Origin: Paractinoplanes tereljensis
Lineage (GTDB): Bacteria; Actinomycetota; Actinomycetes; Mycobacteriales; Micromonosporaceae
Reading direction: 5' to 3'
Length of the DNA: 64,000 nucleotides
NCBI RefSeq assembly: GCF_016862435.1
Contig: NZ_BOMY01000022.1
Location: 434,001 to 498,000 of the forward strand
The position numbers and the translations under genes are program-made. The notes under the pieces were generated by a model, which searched no databases, had not been told where the DNA came from, and saw only the letters and a list, made by a program, of their open reading frames with translations. Shown here piece by piece: positions 16,785 to 25,185 of this stretch (position 1 is its first letter; each line of letters opens with the position of its first letter).

Positions 16785-18533
16785 TCAGTGGACTGGCGGG
16801 AGCACCTTCGGGGCGTTCGGGGCCGGGAGGCCTTGCGCGGCGATCTCGGCCGGGGTGGCCGTGGCCAGGTCGAACGGCACCGACTGGGCGGCGGCGTCAT
16901 CGTCGTTGTCGAGCGGGGTGCGGAACGGCTGCACGTCGCCGACGCAGGTGGTGCCCTTGGTGGGCAGCGAGCGGTACAGCAGGTAGCGGTCCGTCGCGCC
17001 GGTCGCGCAGACCGACGTGCCGTAAGCGGTGTGGCCCCAGTTGTTGCTGGACAGCAGGCGGCTGTTCGGCAGCAGCTTCGACGACGCGACCGCGTCGGCA
17101 TAGTTGGTTGCCGGGTCCCAGAAGCTTCCGACGATCAGGACGGGGTGCTTGGTGCGCTTGGTGAACGGGCCGGTGTAAGCGTCCTCGTCGCGGACCGTCC
17201 AGTGGTCGCCGGCGCACTGGACGCTGGCCCACGCCCAGGCGCGGCCGAAGTAAGGGGCGCGCTGGTCGGCCTTCGCCGCGGCCTTCGGCCAGGACGTGCC
17301 GTGCGCGGGGTGGCGGCCGTCGGTGCACATCACCGCGGAGTAGGCGTCGAACGAGTTGTCGTAGGGAAAGGCGCGGCCCTCGGCCTGCTTGCGCATCCGG
17401 CGGAACAGGTCGGCCGCGGCGGTCAGCTTCGCGCTGCTCGGCCGGTAACCGGGGGTGGTCAGCGCGAAGACCTCGGCCGCCAGGCCGGTGACCTCAGCAC
17501 CTGCGGCCGGCTCGTACAGGGCGCCCAGCACCATGCTGATGAACGTGGCGTAAGTGACCGTCTGGTCGTCGACGACAAGCGGCTTCTTCTTCAGGCGCTC
17601 GGCGATCACCCGGAAGTTCTGCATCGGACTCTGGCTGAACGCGCACTTCGTGTGCCCGGCCGCGGAGCAGCGGCGCAGGATCTCGGCGAGAGCCTTGTAG
17701 GCACCGTCGGCGGAGTGCAGGCGGTCGTCCTGGATCTGCCCGGCGGTCTTCGCGTTGCCCACCCAGGCCTGCGGGTTGATCACGCCGTCGACGGCGATGG
17801 CCCGGAAGCGGTCGGGGAACATGTTGGCGTAGTACTGGCCGAGCGCGGTGCCGTAACTGAAGCCCAGGTAGGTCAGCTTGCTGTCACCGACGGCGCGGCG
17901 CATCACGTCCATGTCCCGGGCGACCTCGGCCGTCGACATGCTGCCGGCCAGCTCCCGGCCGGTCGTCGAGCAGGCGTGCGCCATCTTGCCGGCCGCGGTG
18001 GTGTACGCCTTCTCCTGCGCGGCACCCCACGGGAAGCCGATGCTGAGCTGGTTCATCACCGGCGTCTGCCGGGCCGCGTCGCCGAAGCAGTTGACCTGGT
18101 CGCTGAACCCGATGCCGCGCGGGTCCATGCCGACGACGTCGAAGCGGTCCAGCAGGGCGTCGCTCATGAAGTACGGCGCGGCGAGCGCCATCGCGGTGGC
18201 GGAACCGCCGGGGCCGCCCGGGTTCACGAACAGGCTGCCGATCCGGTTCTTCTGGTCCCGGGCCTTCACCCGCAGGAGCGCGAGGGTCACCTGCTTGCCG
18301 TTCGGCCGGTCGTAATCGAGCGGCACCTTCGCCGTCGCGCACTGACCCCAGCCGTAACAGGAGTACCAGCGCAGCTTCGGAGTGGCGACCACGTCGACGC
18401 GGTGCCGCTCGACGGCACCGGTCCGATCCCCGGAGGCCGCGGGTGCGGCGATGACCGGAGTGGGTGCGATCATCGCACCGGCCAGCGCCAGCCCCGCGGC
18501 GCCGGCCGCGAGCAGACGGGTGGAGAGCCGCAT
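16785..18533 (-). CDS. Secreted tripeptidyl aminopeptidase (S33, TAP-like C-terminal domain)
   Basis: 582-residue secreted alpha/beta hydrolase. Signal peptide about 1-29 (RLLAAGAAGLALAGAMIAP). Oxyanion region NPGGPGGSA near 100, nucleophile elbow GFSYGTALG near 225, catalytic Asp in GSFWDPATN near 473 and His in NNWGHTAYG near 501. The late Asp/His lie in the TAP-like C-terminal domain typical of Streptomyces tripeptidyl aminopeptidases, which release tripeptides from N-termini of exported proteins or peptides. ATG 18533 follows AGGAAGG, a good ribosome-binding site. Transcribed alone, convergent with the VIT/VWA operon. Confidence 0.92.
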   Translation of the reverse strand: MRLSTRLLAAGAAGLALAGAMIAPTPVIAAPAASGDRTGAVERHRVDVVATPKLRWYSCYGWGQCATAKVPLDYDRPNGKQVTLALLRVKARDQKNRIGSLFVNPGGPGGSATAMALAAPYFMSDALLDRFDVVGMDPRGIGFSDQVNCFGDAARQTPVMNQLSIGFPWGAAQEKAYTTAAGKMAHACSTTGRELAGSMSTAEVARDMDVMRRAVGDSKLTYLGFSYGTALGQYYANMFPDRFRAIAVDGVINPQAWVGNAKTAGQIQDDRLHSADGAYKALAEILRRCSAAGHTKCAFSQSPMQNFRVIAERLKKKPLVVDDQTVTYATFISMVLGALYEPAAGAEVTGLAAEVFALTTPGYRPSSAKLTAAADLFRRMRKQAEGRAFPYDNSFDAYSAVMCTDGRHPAHGTSWPKAAAKADQRAPYFGRAWAWASVQCAGDHWTVRDEDAYTGPFTKRTKHPVLIVGSFWDPATNYADAVASSKLLPNSRLLSSNNWGHTAYGTSVCATGATDRYLLYRSLPTKGTTCVGDVQPFRTPLDNDDDAAAQSVPFDLATATPAEIAAQGLPAPNAPKVLPPVH

Positions 18534-18636
18534 GTGTGACCTTCCTGGTGACCCGGTCCCCCTGTTGTCCCGGATAGTCAGAAAGGTAGGTTCGCGGCGG
18601 ATCTTCTCGGTTTGCGGTAAAGGTGTAGCTCCGTTG

Positions 18637-18669
18637 CGACCGTTCGGTGTCCGCTTCCCGACCGTTCGG
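18637..18669. promoter_or_regulatory. Direct repeat in a divergent promoter region
   Basis: CGACCGTTCGG occurs at 18637-18647 and again at 18659-18669, 22 bases apart (two helical turns), within the 285-base gap between the aminopeptidase and the divergent lectin gene. A paired binding site is possible; no regulator is identified. Confidence 0.35.
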
Positions 18670-18818
18670 GCATCGCCGCAGGTCAGTATGTGTCGTGTCG
18701 GCCCGGATGAGCTCATCACACGGAAAGTCGGATGTTTCGCGCCGGGCGTGTCCCCCACCGCCGCGGGTAGGTTGGGCGGTCGATCGTCTCTGACAAGCTC
18801 GATGGCGGCGGGTGATTC

Positions 18819-19736
18819 GTGACGGACGGCGACTACGACGAGGAGCGTGACCCGCTTCTCGTCCGGCCCTATCTGCATGGTGACGCGGGCGCCGAGAGCG
18901 GCGACGCGTCTACGCAGACGTGGCCGTCGGCGACCACTCGCGAAGTCCGGTCGCACATCGCCCTCGACGGTGCCGACGACCCCACCGCCATCCTCTTCCT
19001 GCCCGATCCGCCTCGCCGCCGGCACCACCGTCTGCTGATCGTGGCCGTCGCCGGGTTGCTGATCGTGCTCGGCGCCGCCGCCACCGCCGTGGCGACTCTG
19101 CGCACCGACGGCCGCCCGTCGGCTTCGGCGACCCTGCCCGAGCCGCCGGTTCCGGCGCTCAACGGCCTGGTCCCCTCGGCGAAACCGGTGTCCTCGGCGG
19201 TCACCTCGTCACCCGTACCCAGCAGATCGGCGCGCCGGAACGCGACCGTCGCACCGACCGCGACCAGCGGCAAAGCGTCCGGCAAGCCGAGCGTGACCGG
19301 CACCGTCGGCGAGGACGGCAAGACGGTGATCGCGCCGGGCGACGCCGTCGCGCCCGAGGTGCCGGCGACCGACCGCACCGGCACGATCCGCGGGCAGAAC
19401 GGGCTCTGCCTGGACCTGAACGGCGGGGTGGCGATCGCGTTCAACCACGTTCAGGTCACCGACTGCAACGGCACCGAGGCGCAACGCTGGACGCTGGCCA
19501 CCGACGGCACCCTGCGGGTGCAGGGCATGTGCGCGCTGATTCTGGGCGACGACACCGTCCACATCGTCGGCTGCGACGGCCGCACCCCGGCGCAGTGGCG
19601 CACCTCCGGCCAACTGATCATCAACGCGGCCAACGACGAATGCCTGACCGACCCGGCCGGCGGCGCCACGGCCGGCACCGCCGTAACGGTGACCACCTGC
19701 AACGGCCGCGCCAACGAACGCTGGTCCCTCCCCTGA
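18819..19736 (+). CDS. Membrane-anchored ricin-type beta-trefoil lectin protein
   Basis: 305 residues. A charged cytoplasmic N-terminus of about 68 residues is followed by one transmembrane helix (about 70-92, LLIVAVAGLLIVLGAAATAV), a Ser/Pro/Thr-rich extracellular linker, and a C-terminal beta-trefoil (about 187-305). The trefoil shows repeated GLCLDLNGG, VTDCNGTEAQRWT, DECLTDP and NGRANERWSL blocks, with the QxW-like positions partly kept. It is predicted to bind sugars at the cell surface. No catalytic domain is present. GTG 18819 is the first plausible start; no strong ribosome-binding site is visible. Confidence 0.78.
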   Translation: MTDGDYDEERDPLLVRPYLHGDAGAESGDASTQTWPSATTREVRSHIALDGADDPTAILFLPDPPRRRHHRLLIVAVAGLLIVLGAAATAVATLRTDGRPSASATLPEPPVPALNGLVPSAKPVSSAVTSSPVPSRSARRNATVAPTATSGKASGKPSVTGTVGEDGKTVIAPGDAVAPEVPATDRTGTIRGQNGLCLDLNGGVAIAFNHVQVTDCNGTEAQRWTLATDGTLRVQGMCALILGDDTVHIVGCDGRTPAQWRTSGQLIINAANDECLTDPAGGATAGTAVTVTTCNGRANERWSLP

Positions 19737-20063
19737 AGCCGGCTCCGACCAAGCCGGACCGCGGGCTCTTCACGGCGCTCAACCGGCACCTGATCCGGCG
19801 CCGGATCAATGCGACGCACAAGCGCGCCGTCGCGGGCAGTTTGGCGAACCGCACAGGTGGCTGACGGGGGTAGCGGGCGAACCGCACAGGGTGGCCCGCG
19901 ACCGGTAGCTGGCGAACAGCATGGGTGGCTGACGGGGGTAGCGGGCGAACCGCACAGGGTGGCCGGCGGTCGGTAGTTGGCGAACAGCGTGGGGTGGCCG
20001 GTGGCAGACTCTGTGGCCGGGAAATCGGGTGCGGGCGGCGGCGGGCGGTCGTAGAACTGGTGG
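19737..20063. other. Gene-free stretch with tandem repeats
   Basis: No credible gene in these 327 bases. Most of it (19843-20000) is the repeat tract described separately; open frames through it on the minus strand simply translate the repeat and have no start signal. Confidence 0.6.
19843..20000. repeat. Five alternating 33/35-base repeats (68-base unit)
   Basis: The word GGCGAACmGCryrGGGTGGC begins at 19843, 19876, 19911, 19944 and 19979, with spacings 33, 35, 33 and 35. Two half-units therefore make a 68-base unit: positions 19856 and 19924 start near-identical copies (GGTGGCTGACGGGGGTAGCG). There are no unique spacers, so this is a minisatellite, not CRISPR. Confidence 0.75.
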
Positions 20064-20864
20064 ATGGGATCTCGACTCTCCGCGGTCTGCTTTGCTGCTA
20101 ACCGACCCGCGCGGGTGGCGCGGTTCTGGGTCGAGCTGCTGGGCTGGGCGGCGGTCGACGCGGTCACTCTTCGGCCTGGTGACGACGATGGGTTCCGGAT
20201 TCGGTTTGTGGCGAGCGATGAGCCGAAGGCTGGGCAGAATCGGGCGCATTTCGACCTGACCAGTGACTCCCTGGCGGGGCAGGAGCGGACGGTGGCTCGG
20301 GTCCTTGAACTCGGCGGGCGGCACGTCGATGTCGGGCAGCTCCCGGAGGAGGAGCACGTCGTGCTCGCCGACCCGGAGGGCAACGAACTGTGCGTCATCG
20401 AACCGGGGAACAAGTTTCTGGCCGGCTGCGGGTTCGTCGGGGCGCTGGCCTGCGACGGTTCGCAGGCGGTCGGCTATTTCTGGAGTGCGGCGCTCGGGTG
20501 GCCGCTGGTCTGGGACCAGAACCAGGAGACCGCGATCCAGTCACCGCGGGGCGGCTCGAAGATCACGTGGAGCGGTTCGCCGGTGGGGCCGGGAATCGGC
20601 CCGGACCGAGTGACGTTCGACCTGACCCCGACCGGCGATTTGCGGGCCGAGGTCGACCGGCTGATCTCCCTCGGCGCGACGCACCTCGGCACCAGCGCGG
20701 AGAGCGTGCGGCTCGCCGACCCCGACGGCACCGAGTTCCGCGTCCTGGCCCGCCCGACCGAACCAGCCGAGAAGACCACCGGCCACCCGGCCGAACCAGC
20801 CGAGGAGACCGCCCACCGGCCGGCCGGACCAGACGATGAGTCCGCCCGCCGCCCGGCCGCCTAG
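20064..20864 (+). CDS. Two-domain VOC (glyoxalase-like) protein
   Basis: 266 residues with two vicinal-oxygen-chelate modules (about 4-112 and 120-230): ARFWVELLGW and VVLADPEGNELCVIEP in the first, GYFWSAALGWPLVW and VRLADPDGTEFRVLA in the second. Family members use such paired betaalphabetabetabeta units for glyoxalase, dioxygenase or antibiotic-binding roles; the exact one cannot be told. The final 35 residues are a repetitive Pro/Glu/Ala/His tail (TEPAEKTTGHPAEPAEET), outside the fold. No operon partner: the next gene is convergent. Confidence 0.78.
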   Translation: MGSRLSAVCFAANRPARVARFWVELLGWAAVDAVTLRPGDDDGFRIRFVASDEPKAGQNRAHFDLTSDSLAGQERTVARVLELGGRHVDVGQLPEEEHVVLADPEGNELCVIEPGNKFLAGCGFVGALACDGSQAVGYFWSAALGWPLVWDQNQETAIQSPRGGSKITWSGSPVGPGIGPDRVTFDLTPTGDLRAEVDRLISLGATHLGTSAESVRLADPDGTEFRVLARPTEPAEKTTGHPAEPAEETAHRPAGPDDESARRPAA

Positions 20865-20870
20865 CGGGCA

Positions 20871-20917
20871 GATCTTGTGGAACTCCCGTTAGGCGTGAGC
20901 GGCAATTCCACAAGATC
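20871..20917. terminator. Inverted repeat after the VOC gene
   Basis: GATCTTGTGGAA (20871-20882) and TTCCACAAGATC (20906-20917) pair perfectly over 12 bases with a 23-base loop, just beyond the VOC stop codon. It may end transcripts from one or both convergent genes, although no T tract follows. Confidence 0.5.
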
Positions 20918-20939
20918 GCGGGCACTGGCGCCCACCAGC

Positions 20940-21073
20940 TGCGGCTGCAGCAGCAGCGGCTGCGACCGCGGCGGCTGGGACCGCGACTGCGGCGACCGCG
21001 GCAGCTGCGGCGACCGCTGCGACTGCGACCGCGACTGCGGCAGCTGCGGCGACCGCTGCGACTGCGGCGGCTG
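20940..21073. repeat. GC-rich triplet/39-base repeat tract
   Basis: Simple sequence built from CTGCGGCGACCG-like words immediately downstream of the flavoprotein stop codon. A block beginning GCAGCTGCGGCGACCGCTGC at 21001 recurs at 21040 (39-base period). Translated, it gives only runs of Ala and Val, so it appears to be a non-coding microsatellite. Confidence 0.6.
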
Positions 21074-22744
21074 CTAGAGGGAGCGGGCCAGGGACTGGCC
21101 GGCGGCTCGGCCGCTGAACAGGCAACCGCCTAGGAACGTGCCCTCCAGGGCGTTGTAACCGTGCACTCCGCCGCCGCCGAAACCGGCCACCTCGCCGGCC
21201 GCGTATAGGCCGGGGATGGGGGTGCCGGCCGCGGAGAGCGCGCGTGACTCCAGGTCGGTCTGGATGCCGCCGAGGGTCTTGCGGGTCAGGACGTGCAGTT
21301 TGACCGCGATCAGCGGGCCGGAGGCCGGGTCCAGGAAGCGGTGCGGGGCCACCGTGCGGCCGATCCGGTCGCCGCGGTAGCGCCGGGAGTTGTGGATGCC
21401 CTGGATCTGCGAGTCCTTGCTGTACGGGTTGTTGACCTGCAGGTCGCGCGCCTCGATCTGGCGGCGGATCAGCGCGGGGTCCAGCAGCGGCTCGTCGGTC
21501 AGCTTGTTCATGCCGGCCACCAGGTCGTCCAGCGACGTCGAGACGATGAAGTCGGCGCCGTTGCGCTTGAACGCCTCCACCGGGGCGGGCGCGCCCTTGC
21601 CGAGGATGCGCTCGCGGACGAACGCGCGGCGGTCCTTCGCGGTGATGTCGGGGTTCTGCTCGGAGCCGGACAGCGCGAACTCCTTGCGGATGATCTTCTG
21701 GGTGAGGATGAACCAGGAGTGATCGTGCACCGCGATGTCGGGGGTCGTGCGCAGGTGACGCAGGGTGGCCATGGTGTCGTAACCGGGCAGGCACGGGTCG
21801 GGCAGCCGGCGACCGAGCGCGTCGAACCACATCGACGACGGGGCGGGCAGGATGCGGATGCCGTGGCCGGGCCAGATCGGGTCCCAGTTGCGGATGCCTT
21901 CGGTGTAGTGCCACATCCGGTCGCGGTTGACCAGGCGGGCGCCGGCCTCGTCGGCGATGCCCAGCATCCGGCCGTCGACGTAGGCGGGCACGCCGGTGAC
22001 CATGCTCTTCGGCGGGGTGCCGAGGTTCTCCGGCCAGAACTCGCGGACCATCTCGTGGTTGCCGCCGATGCCGCCGGTGGTCACCACGACCGCTTGCGCG
22101 GTCAATTCAAAGGCCGCGGTCTCGTCGCGGTTGGAGGTGATGCCGCGGGCCGCGGTGTCGGGGGCGAGGACTTTGCCGCGTACGCCGGTGACGGCGCCCG
22201 CCGTCACGATCAGCTCGTCCACCCGGTGCCGGTGATGGAACGTGACCAGCCCGGCCTCGGCCGCCTTGAGCACCGAGGCCACGAAGGGTGCGACCACGCC
22301 GGTGCCGGTGCCCCAGGTGATGTGGAAGCGCGGCACGCTGTTGCCGTGCCCGTCGGCGCGCAGGCTGCCGCGCTCGGCCCAGCCCACGGTGGGCAGCCAG
22401 CTCAGGCCGAGCGAGGAGAGCCAGGAGCGCTTCTCGCCGGCCGCGAACTCGACGTAGGCCCGGGCCCACTTGGCACCCCAGACGTCCTCGTCGTCGAGGC
22501 GGTCGAACTGGGCGCTGCCCTGCCAGTCGGACCAGGCCAGGTCGACCGAGTCGCGCACGCCGAGGCGGCGCTGCTCGGGGGTGTCGACCAGGAAGAGGCC
22601 GCCGAACGACCAGAACGCCTGGCCGCCCAGGTTGGCCGCGTTCTCCTGGTCGACCAGGGCGACGCGCTTGCCGGCGGTGACGAGCTCATGGGTGGCGGCC
22701 AGACCGGCAAGGCCGGCGCCGACTACGATGACGTCCGCATTCAC
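21074..22744 (-). CDS. FAD-dependent dehydrogenase (fumarate reductase flavoprotein-like)
   Basis: 556 residues. The N-terminal dinucleotide fold has VIVVGAGLAGLAATHEL (GxGxxG at about 9-14). The C-terminal FAD-binding block IPGLYAAGEVAGFGGGGVHG then YNALEGTFLGGCLFSGRAAG is characteristic of the FAD_binding_2 family that includes fumarate reductases, 3-ketosteroid dehydrogenases and relatives. The substrate is unknown; no heme or flavin-tail domain is present. ATG 22744 lies 49 bases from the divergent TetR gene, and the gap contains a clear palindrome, so repression by that regulator is likely. Confidence 0.88.
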   Translation of the reverse strand: MNADVIVVGAGLAGLAATHELVTAGKRVALVDQENAANLGGQAFWSFGGLFLVDTPEQRRLGVRDSVDLAWSDWQGSAQFDRLDDEDVWGAKWARAYVEFAAGEKRSWLSSLGLSWLPTVGWAERGSLRADGHGNSVPRFHITWGTGTGVVAPFVASVLKAAEAGLVTFHHRHRVDELIVTAGAVTGVRGKVLAPDTAARGITSNRDETAAFELTAQAVVVTTGGIGGNHEMVREFWPENLGTPPKSMVTGVPAYVDGRMLGIADEAGARLVNRDRMWHYTEGIRNWDPIWPGHGIRILPAPSSMWFDALGRRLPDPCLPGYDTMATLRHLRTTPDIAVHDHSWFILTQKIIRKEFALSGSEQNPDITAKDRRAFVRERILGKGAPAPVEAFKRNGADFIVSTSLDDLVAGMNKLTDEPLLDPALIRRQIEARDLQVNNPYSKDSQIQGIHNSRRYRGDRIGRTVAPHRFLDPASGPLIAVKLHVLTRKTLGGIQTDLESRALSAAGTPIPGLYAAGEVAGFGGGGVHGYNALEGTFLGGCLFSGRAAGQSLARSL

Positions 22745-22753
22745 GATTCAGGA

Positions 22754-22783
22754 ATGTATCGGATACATCTTTGTATTGGATAG
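22754..22783. promoter_or_regulatory. TetR-type operator pair
   Basis: A perfect 15-base palindrome ATGTATC-G-GATACAT (22754-22768) is followed by a degenerate copy TGTATTGGATAG at 22772-22783, 17 bases on. Both lie in the 49-base gap between the flavoprotein and TetR genes. Confidence 0.7.
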
Positions 22784-22793
22784 GGTTCGACGA

Positions 22794-23390
22794 GTGCGGG
22801 TCACGAAGAGGCGGGCCGAGACGCGCGGCCGGCTGCTGGAGGCCGCGTTCCGGGTGTTCGCGGCTAAGGGGTACGGGCAGGCGCGGATCGACGACGTCTG
22901 CGCCGAGGCCGGCTACACCCGCGGCGCGTTCTACTCGAACTTCGGCACCCTCGACGAGCTGTTCTTCGCCCTCTACGACGAGCGCGCCGCGATCATCGCG
23001 GCCCAGGTGACCGACGCGCTGACCGCCGACCGGGCCGCCCCGATCGAGCCGTCGATCCACGCGGTGATCGCCCGGACCGCCGCCACCCTGCTGCTCGACC
23101 GCGACTGGCTGCTGGTGAAGACCGACTTCCTGCTGCACGCCGCCCGCCACCCCGAGGTCGCCACCCGGCTCGCCGAGCACCGCACCCAGCTGCGCACCGC
23201 GATCGAGAGCCGGCTGCGCGGGGTACAGGGCCGGCTGGCCCTGCCCCCGGGCGTCGCCGACGTGCCGGCGGCGGCCCACGCGGTGGTGGCCGCCTACGAC
23301 GGCGTGACCGTCCAGCTCCTGCTGGACGGCGACATGCCGGCCGCCCGAGCCTGGCTGACCCAGCTGCTCACCGCCCTGCTGGTCCGCTGA
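22794..23390 (+). CDS. TetR-family regulator of the flavoprotein gene
   Basis: 198 residues. The N-terminal helix-turn-helix (about 8-55) reads TRGRLLEAAFRVFAAKGYGQ then TRGAFYSNFGTLDELFFALY, typical of TetR. The ligand domain is unassigned. GTG 22794 is chosen because the conserved DNA-binding domain begins a few residues later. Divergent from the FAD dehydrogenase with operator-like palindromes between, so autoregulation and repression of the dehydrogenase are inferred. Confidence 0.88.
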   Translation: MRVTKRRAETRGRLLEAAFRVFAAKGYGQARIDDVCAEAGYTRGAFYSNFGTLDELFFALYDERAAIIAAQVTDALTADRAAPIEPSIHAVIARTAATLLLDRDWLLVKTDFLLHAARHPEVATRLAEHRTQLRTAIESRLRGVQGRLALPPGVADVPAAAHAVVAAYDGVTVQLLLDGDMPAARAWLTQLLTALLVR

Positions 23391-23442
23391 CCGGCCGCCG
23401 CCCAACTCCCCCACCCGAGCCAGGACGGCCAGCGCGGCGCGG

Positions 23443-23799
23443 TCAGGCGGCGATGTCTTCGGCGGTGGCAGCCAGCACGCTTCGGACCGCGGACAGCAGG
23501 TCGTCCTCGGCGCCCAGGCCGGCCAGCACGCCGATCAGGTAGGCGCCGACCAGGTCGTAGTGCTCCTGGGCGATGTCCAGGCCGGCGTGCGCCGCGCGCA
23601 GCTCGCGACCGGAGTAGGACTCGGGGCCGCCGAGCAGTTGGCTCAGCAGGGCGACCATGTGCGATTTCAGGCGGGGCAGGTCGACGCCGACGAAGTAGGG
23701 CTGCAGGCGGTCATCGGCGAGGATCACGCGGTAGAGGCGATTGACCGCCTCGGTCACCGCGGGCTCCCCACCGGCTCGGGCATAGAGCGATGTGTCCAC
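23443..23799 (-). CDS. glbN: Group I truncated haemoglobin
   Basis: 118 residues of truncated haemoglobin type: SLYARAGGEPAVTEAVNRLY at the N-terminus (A/B helices), then RLKSHMVALLSQLLGGP (E helix), and SGRELRAAHAGLDI with the proximal His in RAAH. The GGP turn and short length favour group I (trHbN), which detoxifies nitric oxide or binds oxygen using heme. GTG 23799 is preceded by GGGAGG at good spacing. Its neighbours do not suggest a shared pathway. Confidence 0.85.
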   Translation of the reverse strand: MDTSLYARAGGEPAVTEAVNRLYRVILADDRLQPYFVGVDLPRLKSHMVALLSQLLGGPESYSGRELRAAHAGLDIAQEHYDLVGAYLIGVLAGLGAEDDLLSAVRSVLAATAEDIAA

Positions 23800-23829
23800 T
23801 GTGGCCTCCCGGCCACAAGCTAACCAACC

Positions 23830-23860
23830 GCGCCCGGCCGGCGCGGCCCCGCGCGGGCGC
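23830..23860 (-). terminator. Possible terminator after the nucleotidyltransferase gene
   Basis: GCGCCCG (23830-23836) and CGGGCGC (23854-23860) form a 7-pair stem with a 17-base loop that is itself GC-rich. There is no T run. The region to its right (23870-23930) repeats GGCGCGAAACGG. Confidence 0.3.
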
Positions 23861-23930
23861 CCGAATCGGCACCAAATGGCGCGGCCGGCGGCGCGAAACG
23901 GCGAAGGTCGACGGCGCGAAACGGGGCGGA

Positions 23931-24713
23931 TCAGCGGCGCGCGGCGAAGCGGCGCCAGGCGTCGTTGGCCACGGTGTGCACCGAGTCGAAGGCCTCGCGC
24001 AGGTCGGGCAGGGTGAACACCTCAGGGCTGCCGGTGCGGAACGCGGCCGCGCGGCGGGCCAGCGCGGCGTGCTGCGGGAACTGCGAAGCCAGATAGTCAG
24101 CGGCGGCGGCCTTGGAGATGATGTCGCCGGTGGCGGCGGTGTGGTGCAGGCGGGCCGGGCCGGTGACGAACCAGACCACGGTCTCGGCGTCCAGCGGCTC
24201 GGCGGGATCCAGCGCGGCCAGGTGCGGCTCGTTCGCGACCACCGACGGCTGCCAGTAGTCGCGCAGGTTGTCCAGGTTGTAGCGGAGCAGCTCACCCGGG
24301 TCGACCCGAACATCCAGATCGGCGATCTCCGGGCCGCGCACCTTCACCCCGTACCGCTGGAGGACCTGCCAGACCACCGGGGTGAGTTCGCCGCAGGGTT
24401 TTCCGGTTTGGAAGGCGCCGTTGACCACGAACGGGACCGGTTCCTTGTGGGTGGGCCAGGTGGTGGCGAGCGACGGCGGGACGTAGACGCTGTCGAAGTA
24501 CGGGCGGGTGGCCAGCGACCGGTGGATCCGGTCCAGGGTGGCCAGGTCGTCGGCGGCCGGCTCGCGCGCGGTGAAGACGATGGTGTCGATGTCGCTGAGT
24601 TCGGGCTGCCAGGCATCTAGAACGGCCGAGCCGACGAGGTAGAGGCCTTGCACGAAACCGGGCAACTCCCGGTCGACGAGTTCTAGATAGGTGTTCGTCA
24701 CCTGATCGATCAC
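23931..24713 (-). CDS. Nucleotidyltransferase (aminoglycoside adenylyltransferase-like)
   Basis: 260 residues. The polymerase-beta-type active site is GLYLVGSAVLDAW then ELSDIDTIVF (about 24-46), the GS...DxD pattern of AadA-like enzymes, followed by a helical C-terminal domain resembling DUF4111. Such proteins transfer AMP to aminoglycosides or unknown acceptors; resistance cannot be assumed. GTG 24713 overlaps the MarR stop by 4 bases (GTGA), so this gene is co-translated with the regulator. Confidence 0.78.
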   Translation of the reverse strand: MIDQVTNTYLELVDRELPGFVQGLYLVGSAVLDAWQPELSDIDTIVFTAREPAADDLATLDRIHRSLATRPYFDSVYVPPSLATTWPTHKEPVPFVVNGAFQTGKPCGELTPVVWQVLQRYGVKVRGPEIADLDVRVDPGELLRYNLDNLRDYWQPSVVANEPHLAALDPAEPLDAETVVWFVTGPARLHHTAATGDIISKAAAADYLASQFPQHAALARRAAAFRTGSPEVFTLPDLREAFDSVHTVANDAWRRFAARR

Positions 24714-25168
24714 TCGGGCGATCCTAGGGTGTCGAGGAGGTCCACCCCGTGCGCCGCCGCGTGCGCCACCAGCAGCCGGCCCACCAACTCGGTCAGGTCG
24801 GCGCGGTCCCGCGACGGCAGCACCCCGAGCATCGCGGTCACGTCGGACTCGAAGCCGGCCGCCACCCCGGCCCCCAGCTCCCGGGCCCGGTCGGTGAGCA
24901 CCACCAGGGACGAGCGGCGATCGGTGGGCGACGGGACCCGGGTGACCAGGCCCCGGCGCTCGGCCCGGTCGATCAGGCCGGTGACGCTCGACTTGTCCAG
25001 GCCGAGGAGTTTCGCCAGCTCCTGCATGGTGGGCCGGCGGTCGCGCAGGACGCCCAGCAGCCGGGTCTGGATCAGGGAGAGGTCGTGTTCGGCGGCCCGG
25101 CGCTCGAGGGCGCCCTGGATCAGGAACGAGAGCTGGGCGAGACCGTCGACGGTGCTGATGGCGGGCAT
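24710..25168 (-). CDS. MarR-family regulator
   Basis: 152 residues. Winged helix-turn-helix about 35-105: TMQELAKLLGLDKSSVTGLI then RRGLVTRVPSPTDRRSSLVV, the MarR recognition helix and wing. ATG 25168 (MPAISTVDGL) is preferred over an upstream start that would extend into the operator region. It diverges from an oxidoreductase gene across about 77 bases containing inverted and direct repeats, and its own downstream partner is the nucleotidyltransferase. Confidence 0.88.
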   Translation of the reverse strand: MPAISTVDGLAQLSFLIQGALERRAAEHDLSLIQTRLLGVLRDRRPTMQELAKLLGLDKSSVTGLIDRAERRGLVTRVPSPTDRRSSLVVLTDRARELGAGVAAGFESDVTAMLGVLPSRDRADLTELVGRLLVAHAAAHGVDLLDTLGSPE

Positions 25169-25185
25169 GACGGCGAGACTACTTG

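Noticed and set aside
13907..17101. A 1064-codon minus-strand frame opposite the VIT/VWA gene
   Set aside because: Length reflects GC-rich codon bias; the composition is shadow-like, there is no ribosome-binding site, and the plus strand carries a clear MIDAS motif.
19843..20000. CRISPR array
   Set aside because: The material between repeat words is itself repeated (68-base unit), there are no unique spacers and no cas genes.
23931..24713. Confirmed aminoglycoside resistance gene
   Set aside because: Only the general nucleotidyltransferase active site is visible; many such proteins do not modify antibiotics.
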